A program made the translations under genes and the position numbers. Shown here in pieces: positions 47,814-59,300 of a DNA stretch of 64,000 nucleotides. The notes under the pieces were generated by a model, which worked only from the letters and a program-made list of their open reading frames with translations, had not been told where the DNA came from and did no database searches. The DNA comes from Cryptomeria japonica (Eukaryota > Streptophyta > Pinopsida > Cupressales > Cupressaceae). The stretch lies in the NCBI RefSeq assembly GCF_030272615.1, contig NC_081414.1, forward strand, positions 307,251,164-307,315,163. The letters are read 5' to 3'. How positions within the stretch are numbered: position 1 is the first letter of the stretch; each line of letters starts with the position of its first letter.

Positions 47814-48600
47814 AAATGAAGAGGGCAAAAAATTCAAGTGCAATGGTTAGTTATACAAATCACACAAATGCTCAAAAACATAAAAAACATACATAAACAA
47901 CCATTTTACCTAAATTCTTTGTCTTCTTCCTCCTATTGAGCCTTTGATGGAGTGAAGAATGTGCCCCTTCCTCACTTGATTGAATTGACTCTTTTGATAG
48001 ATTGTGGGTTGCTCTCCACTACACAACAAAGGGGATTGGATGGATATATAAATGTGATTGATAGGATTTGGCTAAGTGTGGGATGATTTGGCCATAATGA
48101 GGGTGCAATGGATGTATTCTAGAGCTCAAATGGACAACATAAGATTACATGAAAGATGGATATGGAAATGAAGGAAGGAGACTCCAATTTATAGACTGGA
48201 GGGGGCCAAAATGGAGGGCCAAGATTGATTTGAAATGGAGGGTTGAGATTGAAAGAAGGTGGGAGAGGATGGAGAGGACAAGGTGTGGGATTCAAGATAT
48301 TTTCCATAAAGGAATTTCTTGTCTCCACACTCCTCAAGCACATGGGGAAGAGATCCCCAAGTACATTGGAAGAATAAAAAGAAATTAAAAATTTCTTAGG
48401 GGAGCACAAATGAATTAAAATTTCTTAAATAATGATTGTTTGGGGAGAATAAAGGGATACAAGAATTAAAAACTCTCTGGGAAGAGAGGGCATGGGGATG
48501 TGCAAGGAATTGGAAATCCTTTGACATGACAAAAGTTGGTGCATTTAAGGTTTAGAAGGTGAGATGGCAAAGCCATTTATGGAAAAGGGTTGACTTATCC

Positions 48601-50908
48601 TAAAGTAGTCACCTATGAGGAGGGACCTTAAAGAGATCAATCTAGACCAGTCAACATGAGTAAACACAACGGAAACACAAAAATATGATGGAGGAAATGA
48701 AAAATAGATTGTTTTATTGCATGAAATTCGATTACATCCAACCAGTAACAACCGGGTTACAACATACTGGCTCACAGGCCTAGTAGAATAGGTCACAACC
48801 GAGACCTTGAATCTTATGATCTATCTATTGGCAATATTACATTATAACAGACAATGAGAGATTGTTGACATTTCAATAAGGATATTGAGAAGGTTGTTGA
48901 TGATTATGGACATAACTGATTAAAGATGTTTTACTATCTTGATATTATTATTTTGTCATTGATGTCAAGAAATTGATTTTCTAATTTAGTATGATGTTGC
49001 CATATCTTGGGAAGTATGATATGAAGATTATAAAGAAGTCGGTAAAGACACAGGAAAGAATATGATGAATAAGGGGATAAGATATTCAATGGGCAACTAC
49101 TACCAAGTTAGACAATGATGAGATCTTGATGTTTTAGATTGTTTTAACATCATACATATGTTGTAAAATGTAAAGGTTAATACTATACTATGTTATCAAG
49201 CAAAGAACCTAGTCGGTAAACCCTAAGGTTATCACAGTTGGTTAATGAAGACAGAATGTCTACGGAGTGAAGTTTAGTATTCACCGAGTTGTAACCGAGC
49301 TATAATAGAATGCATTAAATGTTTAAATGTGATATTTAATGAAAGAAGCTGATGAGCTAGAGTGGATCAATGATTGGCAAGCCGTGGAAGAAGTTTGTTA
49401 AGCGAGTCTAAGGCAATGGAAAGTTGGCAGGAAAGTCTACAGCTCAGATTGAACCGCATTACCCTAACACAAGTTCCAAGGTGAATGTGCAAGTTCCAAG
49501 GTGGGGTAAAACGTTTTCAGATTGAAAGATACAATGAACCTGGACAAGATTGAAGATCTGATGGCTATGATTGATCATGGGAAATGTGATCAATGAGATT
49601 AAGCGGTTAGAAGATTGTTTATAAATAGGAAACTGTTGATAAACAATGTATGCGGGCAAGTGTATGCACATGGATGCTACATAGTGATAACCGAGCACAA
49701 AAGCTTGAAGACCTGTTAGAATAACAGAGTATTGATGCCCAACAGATAGATAAGATTAGTTCTATGTCTAGATTGTATTGAACAAATAGGAATCTGCTTT
49801 AGCATTTTAGATGTGAAGTTGCAGACAGATTGTATTACTATTATTTTGTGAAAGTGACAGGAAATCTCTTAACCGAGTGGACTTAACAGTCTTATATGTA
49901 AATCCTCTAACAAGGTGACATTCTGATTGAGTGTTTGAAATCCTTTGACAAGGTCACTTCTAACAAAGTGAAGATCTTAACAGATCAAAGGGAAATCCCT
50001 TAACCGGGTCACATCTAGCAATGTGTTTGTAATCTTTAACAGGATTTGCTTTTAACCGAGCATACTCTAGAAGAGTATATTTCTTAGTGGGTTCGAAATC
50101 CCACAGTGGTTTTTCCCTATTTGGGTTTCCACTTTAAATCTAGTGTTATGAGGTTTATATTGTTCATATGCTTTTGAGTTTGCATGTTTGACAGTTTTTG
50201 GTTATATGACTGATATATATGTTACCGAGGTTGAATCTGATGTTTTTATGGATGATTAAGTTTGTATGATTCACCCCCCCCCCTCTCATCTTGTTGGCTA
50301 TTGGATCTGTACATATATTAAGTATCAGAACTATGACTATCTTCTACGCATAGTCTAGCTATCTGATTCTCTGATTTATTGTAGTTGATTCTCATTCTAA
50401 TAGATAATTATAATTATATATATTGATCCAAAGGATCCAATCAACCCAAAAGGGATCAAAACCCGAAGAACAAGACCTAATGTGCAAAATAAACAAGGTC
50501 AGCCTCCGCTAAGAGATTCCTCTGGAAAATCCAAAGGATGAAACATAGATCCCAGGAAAAGGTCGACCACATGCCAAGGAACATCGAAATCAATGCCCAA
50601 GGCTCTATAAGCTTCAGAATAGGTTCCGATAGATCACCAGAATAGGTCTCAGGCAACCGACAACAAAGGAACAACCAGTAACAAGAAACTGTCATGGAAA
50701 ATGGTAGCGATATCTTGTCGAAAAATGATCCAAATGCAATGCGGTCTAGAAGCAAAAAAGATGATCAAGTCTTCAAGTAGATTCCAACTCCATAGGATCC
50801 AGTGAGTCAAAATCGGGACACACATAAAGGAAAACTGAAACTGCAAACATAAAGAAAATGTTTTTGGTTGATGCAAGATTGCTATGAACCGAGGATGCTC
50901 CTGCATCA
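48601..50908 (-). mobile_element. Solo Gypsy-2 LTR (interrupted)
   Basis: The LTR pieces 48601-48825 and 50342-50908 match the Gypsy-2 3' LTR (44240-45014) in reverse and in order. The total of about 790 bp agrees with 775 bp. An exact TATCC duplication (48596-48600 and 50909-50913) flanks it. The distal end reads ...TTTA where CA is expected, a mutation at the conserved end. It is split by a solo Copia LTR. Confidence 0.85.
48826..50336 (+). mobile_element. Solo Copia LTR
   Basis: 1511 bp matching the Copia LTRs at 22563 and 28833. It is flanked by an exact CTATC duplication (48821-48825 and 50337-50341). No internal sequence is present. An 8-bp insertion separates the first bases (TATTGGCAATATTAC) from the family consensus. 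Confidence 0.88.
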
Positions 50909-51364
50909 TATCCCTAATCAAGGTGATTAAGGATGTGCAAATGATTAAGAGGAGTGATTAGGTGGATTAATGGAATATTAGAGTGCAAGTGGGAAGGAAG
51001 GTCAAGAGGATGCGACATGAGGAGAGAGAATGAATGGAGGAATATAAAATTAGAGAATAATGATAAGCATGATTAGAAAAGAATTAATTAGGCTAAGTGA
51101 GGATTAGAAGAAGTGATTTGTAGGAATCACATAAAATTAATTAACTGATAGTGGTTTAGAAGAAATAATGATTGGGGTGACTTTAGAAGAATGGGAAAAT
51201 GATTAATTTATTGACAAATTAATTATTGGACTATAGTGATAAAATTAATTAAATTTGATTTAATTAATTTTAAGAAGAATGGGATAGACATAATTAAATA
51301 AATTAATTATGTAGAAAGGTTTAAATTAATTAAATATTAATTTAATTAATTTTAGACGTCTACA

Positions 51365-53189
51365 CCATGAGCTTCAAGACCTTTACTTTGCTGGATGTAT
51401 ATGGGAGGTCACTATTAGGCCAACAGTGACAATAAAAAAACACAACCTATTTGAACAACTCAATATGAACTTCATGAGATTTCTTAATGGACAATCACAA
51501 ATTAGTTATTACACATGATCAGTTGAAGAATGGTTGCTTGCTACTTTTAAGTTTAAATATTCAATCAGATTCATAGTGCATCAAGTCATGCCATCATTCA
51601 GGTTGTTATATGCACACTATGGGATACCTACATTATGTGCTATGAAGTCCAATGTAAAAATCAAAGTTCCGGCTATGAAGTCCAATGTAACTATTGAAAA
51701 TGAAGAGATATTACTAGTGCATAAATGGCTAACAAAGTAAAGTTTTGGAAAACTATTTACACATTGTATCTATGAATAAATTCAATGCTTATAATATAGT
51801 AAATATGTTCTTTAACAATTATTACTACTGCGTGAATGATTAATCAAGTGATTTTTCCCCTTTTTAGAATATTGCATAATATTTTACAAATGTTGTTATC
51901 ATAGCTCTAAAAAGTATGATATTGTCTTTATCTCATTTTGATTATCAATAATTCAAATTTAACCAAAATTAAATTAAAAACATCATCTATCATTGAATTC
52001 AATTGCACCTCATACTTAATCATTGAATACATAAATATTGCATATTTTCAAACTTGATATCTCTTAGCATACTTTACTTAGATTTTTTAAAATATAGGTA
52101 TGCTAGTTTAATTATTACGTCGAAGGTGTATTACATATTTCTTTTCTCTCCCAGTTTAGCTATTAATCAATTTCATCTATCGCCATCTTACTGACATACT
52201 AATAGTTAACTTCATAATTATGTCAATCTAATATTATAATAATGATATAAAGATATGATTAATAGAAATATAAAAATATAAAAAAATAATAATATCCTAA
52301 GAATAATTTAATCAAGTACCATAATATAATAATAATCTAATATTAATTACAATATAATAATATAATAATTTTTTAAGTGGAATAATGAACAAATATGATA
52401 TCTTTGGACATACTTTACCTATATTTTTCTAAAAATAGGTATACTAGTTTAATTTCATTCACATTGAAATTTATATTAAGAATTATTTTATTTATCTCAG
52501 TGTCAAAGCCTAATTTTATTTTGTTTTTACAGATACAAATAGACCAAAAAACAAAATAAAAATATTAAATATTATTTATCCTATAATATAATACTATATA
52601 AATAATAAATATAATATTAATATCTATTAAAAAGTTATATAACATAATATTTATACTACAACATATTTATATTTATAAAATAACACTAAAATAATACTTT
52701 TAATATAAAAAAATCATGATTTATGAATAAAAAAATAGAATTAAAATATATATTTTTGAAAATCACTCACAAGCTTATGATTTATAAAATAAATAAAAAA
52801 TACTATAAAATGGATACTTTTAATAAAAAATATCATCCATTATGAAGAAAAGAACAAAAACAAAATATCATCGATCATTGGCGGCAAAAGGATTTGAAAA
52901 GAAATCCAGCTCCTTTCCTTGTGTTAAACGGCACCTGTCAAATGTAACTGTCAAAGCAAGTGAGTGTGGGTCCCAGTTTGACTTGGTCCGATGGATATAA
53001 AATGATATAAAAAGTAAGACGTGATATTTTATATGAAGAAAATATGATAAATTTGATGTTATCAAGAATAAGACACTGATATTTTATGTGGAGAATAGCT
53101 GTTTCCAAATCTAAAAACAATTTCTATTCACTATTTTTAACCAGTCATGTAGAATCTCTGTTTAACAGTTGAAATTGTGAACAACAATT
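51365..53189. other. AT-rich spacer upstream of the SABATH gene
   Basis: The 51534-51740 frame contains a 32-bp direct repeat (GCTATGAAGTCCAATGTAA at 51640 and 51672) and no recognisable domain. 52200-52860 is over 80% A+T. Near 52996 a TATAAAAT box lies about 280 bp before the SABATH start codon, and a second, ATATAAAAAG, at about 53006. These are the only promoter candidates I see. Confidence 0.45.
52996..53003 (+). promoter_or_regulatory. Candidate TATA box of the SABATH gene
   Basis: TATAAAAT about 280 bp before the ATG at 53278, with a similar box ten bases later. The surrounding DNA is AT-rich, so chance occurrence is likely enough to keep confidence low. Confidence 0.3.
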
Positions 53190-53277
53190 TTGTTATGGAA
53201 GGCCGTCTTTTTGGGCATGAACTTTAGCTGTGCTATATTAGGTTCTGCCAGGCGTTCCACAGCCAAGCCAAGAAAGA

Positions 53278-53349
53278 ATGGAGAAGGTCTTTTCTATGAC
53301 TGCCGGCGATGGAGATCGCAGCTATGCTCAAAATTCCAGTTTTTGGCAG
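53278..53349 (+). CDS. SABATH exon 1
   Basis: 24 codons from ATG to CAG, followed by donor GTTTGA. The start was chosen because it gives the family N-terminus (GDGDRSYAQNSS, with the SAM-contacting Tyr) and the upstream frame closes. A short first exon of this size is usual for the family. Confidence 0.85.
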
Positions 53350-56300
53350 GTTTGATTTTTCCCTTTCTCCTCTCCAATCCGAGTTTCTTTGAGAATTTGG
53401 ATTTTCCTAACTTCAATCTGCTCTGTTATGCAGAAGAGCGTATTATTGGGCACAAAATCGATCCTGGAAGAAAGCATTAGGTCATGGAAAACCCTATTTG
53501 AATGCGATAAACTGTTAATTGCAGACCTAGGTTGTTCATCCGGGCCAAATACACTCCTTGTCACTCAATTAATCACTACAGAAATCAGAAACAAATATGC
53601 AGACAGGGGAATTGCTGTTCCAGAGTTTCAGATCTTCTTTAACGACCTTCCTTCCACGGATTTCAATTCGCTTTTCAGACTTTTATCAGCTGCATCACCT
53701 GTGGAAACATCATGTTTTGTGGCGGGAGTGCCCGGTTCCTTTCATAATCGCCTTTTTCCACTCAACAGTCTCCATTTTGTTCATTCCTGCTACAGCCTTC
53801 ATTGGCTGTCTAGGGTAATTTCATTCAAACCAGCTTCTTTATTTGCAGAGGATATGTATATACTCACTGTGCATGTTATATACTCAATGTATATGTATAT
53901 GCTCACTGTGTATATGGAAAATTTGATGTGATCAGGTACCGCCAGAGGTAGAAGACAGGAATAGCAAGTGCTGGAACAAAGGGAGAATATTCATCTCAGA
54001 GCAGGGGCCTGACGCAGGGGTTTTGAATGCCTACTTTGCACAATTTCAGAAGGATTTCAATGGGTTTCTGCGAGCACGGGCAATGGAGGTTGTGAAGGGA
54101 GGACGGATGTTTGTGGTTGTTAATGGCCGTTTAAGTTCAGGCAGGAGGCGCCTCGGTACCGCCGCCGTCTACTGGAACTGGTTGGGATCTGCCATCCAGG
54201 ATTTGGTCTCACAGGTGCATTCTGCTAAACCTGGTTTTCAAGCTAGGTTCAGGGGTTTTATTTATTTATAGAAAAAAATAGTGATTGTTTTTATTAAATA
54301 AATAATTTTTAAAAATTATAAATTTATATAATTGTTGGGTAGATATAAGGGAGAGGATCCAGTATTTGAGAGAGAATCTTAGTTTTGTCTTCTAGACAGT
54401 TAGAATTTAGAATTTAAGAGTGTTCTCATGCAATTTAGTTAAATTAGGAAATTGGAAAAAAATAAATTTGAGAATCTTAGTTTTGTCTTCTAGACAGAGT
54501 GTTCTCATGTAATTTAGTTAAATTAGGAAATAAATAAATTGGAAAAAAAATATTAATTTGAGAAATGGAAAAATTGGATTTTTATTTTTATTTTAGTGGA
54601 GCAGCTATTGTTAAAAAGTTGAAAATAAGTTTTGAAGAAAAGGGTATTAGAGAAAATGATACATTGCTCCACCATTTTTTTTTTTCTTTTTTATTTCAAT
54701 TTTTTTTCCAATTTTTATTGGTACAAAATATTATTAAATTTAACAATGCCATTTAAGATGGCTTAAGCAGCAAAGTTGTATTCATGAAGTTGAACATGGA
54801 GACCCGACCTCCCATTAAAATTTCAACTCATGGATTAATTTTTAGAGTTGTTTACTCACAAGCTCCTTAAATAACATTTTACGTCCACATCATCAAATAT
54901 GATGCCATATATGATTGGGATGTGCCTTCCAATATGCATTCTATTATACATAGTATTGAAGTTAGGATGGGAGAAGAAAAATGAATGTCCTATTTTGATT
55001 AAACAAATCATTTCAAAAATATTACAAATTTATATAAATGTATTTTTAAATGGAAAGAAAAATGAAAGCCCTATTTTAAGTAAACAAATCATTTTAAAAC
55101 ATTACAAATTTATACAATTTTAGGCAAGATATTTTATTTCACTTTGAAACTCTTATTTACTATATACATGGAGACAATTCTATATGTCCCTTATTTCAGA
55201 AATTTTATGTTTATTATTAAATATGATATTTTGACATGTGAATGATTCTAAATCTAAGATAAAAGATGGATCTTTGTTAATATATAACATACTCATGTCA
55301 TTACATTCCAATTACATTCCATTCCTTGTTGTCATTATATTAAAAATGTTGATTTGTAACATCTTAGATAATTATAATTATAATTTTTTATTTATTTTTA
55401 TTGGTAAGCTTCTACTATAGGGGGTAGATCTCTTCATATCGATCTCATAGAAATAGATTACATCCAGTTTGCTGCAAAATACAACAACCCTTCACTAAGT
55501 ACATTAACCCTCTCAATCTGAGAGGCAAAGATCAAGTCTACATGATTACCAACAAAATTAGCAAAGGGCTCAGTCGTGTTTTGCTCCAAACCTTCCCTAT
55601 ACAAAACAATAGCCTCAACCATCTTTTGCTTCCTTCCAACCGCTTCTGCATCAAAAAATTCTGCAATATAGCCTTCCTCTAGTTGACGTTGAATGCATTG
55701 GATCACCACCCTCACCCCATATATCTTTCCTGTAGGAATCGGTCTGCCAATCACACGACCTTATAAATTTTCCACGTCGCCTGAGCCACCAGTGTGAAGA
55801 ACCACTCCAGAATCACTCCATCATGAACATGCCTTGCCGAAAGAAAGTCCTTCCTTAACACATTCTTGATCGCCCACAACATTGAGTCATTTTCCACCAT
55901 GAACAACCTCCTCAACTGGGCATCCACCTCCTCTAACCCACATAGACAAGCTACCCCAAAGCAAGTCCGGAAAGCCAACTTCGGTCCTTAAAATGAACAC
56001 ACAATGTTTTGGACCCCAACCTCATCCCAAAGAATGTTAGTAATATTCCAAGTTTTGAAGCCAATTGCTTGATCCACTACAAAAAGGGAATCAAATCTTA
56101 CTAAAAAGATTTAATCTAAAGGCGCCCTATCCCAATCGTCCTCTCCCTGTTTTTAGTCACCATCACAATCCTTCTTTGCAATCTCCACAAGATCCTGCAT
56201 TGCCTCCTCCAACCAAATGTGTTCAACATTATCCAACTCAGCCCCCAAATTTGCTACCTTGTCCGCCAACCAATTGGCTTCTCTGTACACATGGGCAAAG

Positions 56301-59300
56301 GTTACACTCTCCAACTGTCTAGAAAGATCTAAGATAACATTCAACCATTTCTTAAGTTTCCAGTTCATCGTATCCCTTTTGCTGGCTGCATTAATACAGA
56401 TCAAAGAATCTCCTTCCATATCTATATTCTTAATTCCCTTTTTAATGGAAAATTGTAACCCTCTAGCTAACGCCTCAAATTTGGCTTCATTGTTTGTTGC
56501 TATACCAACCTTCCTTGCCAGCGCCCAATCACACTTTCCTTTATCATTTCGGAAAACACATCCGGCCCCTGCTCGCCTCGGGTTACCTTTTGCCGCACCA
56601 TCAAAGTTCATTTCAATCTCCCATTTTCGGGTGCTTTCCATCTAACCATTCATCTCTTCCTTCCCTTATTCGAAACCAAAAGAGCTGGAGGCTTCAATCT
56701 GTTCCATTTCTTCTTAATATTAGAATCCCATTGAGAGAAATAAAAAAGTTCTTTTGTTCCTTTGATTCGAATTTTGCCACTTCACAGATCGCCTCCTCAA
56801 TCTTTCGAGTTAGCTCTAGAACCGAGAGGGACTTGTCGTGAAAGATTCTCTTGTTTGTCTCTTTCCAAATGTGCCACATAGTCATTGACAGAGCCAAAAT
56901 TTAAATGTTACTCCAAACATTTTTAGCCTCCTTAGACAACTATCCTTATAGAAATTGTAGAATTCTACATTGTCTAGCTCCATGCCATCCAAGCGAGGAA
57001 AACAACCAATCCCAAACGTCCCTAGCATATTGGCAATCCAGAAGGATATGGTCCACCCACTCATTATTATTGAGACAAAACCACCATATACTTGGCCCAA
57101 GAATACCGATCTTATTCAAACGGTCCCTTGTGAGAATAGCTCTTGCCTTTGGGAGAACACGAGCATGCCAACATAACTTCCTAGGCCAATCCGAAGGTCC
57201 AATCACATATTGAATATTCCAGAATGGATGCTATGTTTCTACGAACCACTAGGCTTACATTAAAGAAATATTTCTGATTTATCCTTATTGCAACATTGCC
57301 TCGACGCTGCCAAGTAGAGATTGAGTATTGACTTTATAACTTTCGCATCCTGAGAAGAAGCCTCTCCGAATAATAACATATGTCATCGGCAAACTGGGAA
57401 TGAGTGACTCTGATATCATTTGCCACTTGAATAACCTTCCATCTGCCAGAGTCTCTAAACTGTTTGATATATCTGCTTAGAGAATCTGACGTGACTACAA
57501 AAAAAAGAAAGGGAGATCAGATCTCCTTGTCCGAGATCATTAGATGCTTCCACAGGGGTTTCACTTAGTAAACCTGAATTATAGCACGTGCGTTCATGGA
57601 ATACTAAAGAATCCCCCTATTTTCAAAAAATATTGCCCTAAACTCTTTTTTATTAGCCCCTCCTAATACACAGTCTGAATTAAAAACCCCCCTATTTTCA
57701 TTAAATATTGTATTTTTTCTTAGCTCGAATTGAAAAACCCCCTATTTTCATTGATAGGCAATATATTGTACCCTCATTTTTGGAATATTGAACCCCCCAA
57801 TATGAATGGACGTGGTATAGTATTGCCTAGCTAGTGAAGCTCCCGTGGATGCTTCAAGAAAACCACATAAAGAGCCATTGACCAAGATAGAAAAACAAGG
57901 AGAAGAAATACAATGCTTAATCATACAAACCCAGTCGTCATCGAAACCAAATCTTCTCAAAACATTCAACAAAAGGCCCAATTCACCTTATCATAAGCTT
58001 TACTGATGTCAAGCTTAACTATCATACCTTTGAGTTTCTCTTTGCTAATGGAATGTACACTTTCATTGGCAACAATAATACTTTCAAAAATCTCTCTTCC
58101 TAGGACAAATCCATTTTGTTCTTCTGAAACAATTCTAGAAAGAACCTTCTTAAGTTTGTTTGCTAGGGCCTTAGTAATGATTTTATAGATCGAATTGCAG
58201 AGAGAAATAGGTTTGTAAACCCCAAAATTTCTACAATCCTTCTTCTTTGGAATGAGTGCAATAATGGAATTATTCATTTCTTTGACAAACCTCTTCTTTT
58301 TTCTAAAGTCCTCTGTTACCTTCAAAACATCCTCCCCAATAAATTTCCAACATCTTTGAAAAAACTTAGTCGTAAAGCCATCGGGCCTTGGGGTTTTGTC
58401 TGTATGAAGTTGGAAAGTCACCACCCTCAATTCTTCTAGCGAGAAAGCTTCTTTCAACATTTTATTCTCCTCCTTGACATATCTAGGGATGCAATCCAAA
58501 ATATTAGAAACTACTTTTTCGTCAGTAACAAAGTCTCCATCTAGAATTCGCTTGAAGTGATCAGTCACCTCCTCTTCAATAAGCGCTGGATCAGTAATAA
58601 TGGATCCGTCAAAGTCCTGAATCTCATCAATCCTATTCCTTTCCCTCATGTTCTTCACCGAGGCATGGAAGAATTTAGTATTAAGATCACCATCAGCCAA
58701 CCAATTCTGCCTGGCCTTCTCCCTCCAATATAACTCCTCTCTGGCTAGGATTTTAGAATGGATTTCTTTCAACTCTTTCTCTTTATGGAAATCTTCTGCA
58801 AACATACCCTTCCGAATAACTCTTTCGTTCAAAACCTCCAATTTAGATTCAATCCTATCCTTTTCTATAAAGATGTTTTTAAAATGAACAATGTTCTATT
58901 GAATCAATTTATGCGTTATAAATTAAGTCAAATTCATAAAACAAAATGAAACTATTCCTGCAAAAATATTACTCTCAAACAACCAAGTACACAATAGATC
59001 ATCCAATTGTGGATCCCTCCACCACATGTTAGAGAATTTAAAAAACCCCTTCTTGGGTTTATCACAAGAATTGTTCTCCAAGGAAACAGGAAAATGATTA
59101 GAGCCCGACATAGGAATAATCTTAGATACACAAGCAATCTGATCTACAATCCAACCACTCCCTACCAAGAATCTATCAAGTCTCTTGGCTATATTGGTAA
59201 AGCCAACCCTATGATTGTTCCATGTAAACTCACCATTTACGGGGCAACAATCCAACTTTCATTGAATTAACAAAGTCCTGGAAATCTATCATCACCTTAT

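Larger units (their letters stand above)
47817..51364 (-). repeat. LARD-2 5' LTR, interrupted by two nested solo LTRs
   Basis: On the - strand it begins TGTAGACGTCTAAAATTAA at 51364 and ends GCCCTCTTCA at 47817, next to the primer site. A TATA-like TATAAATTGG lies near 48190 in reverse. Removing the insertion at 48601-50913 leaves about 1.2 kb. No second LTR was found, so the downstream extent of the element is unknown. The right boundary is less certain than the left. Confidence 0.6.

Noticed and set aside
51534-51740. 68-codon frame as an exon
   Set aside because: Contains a direct repeat that inflates the frame; no recognised protein and no splice partners.
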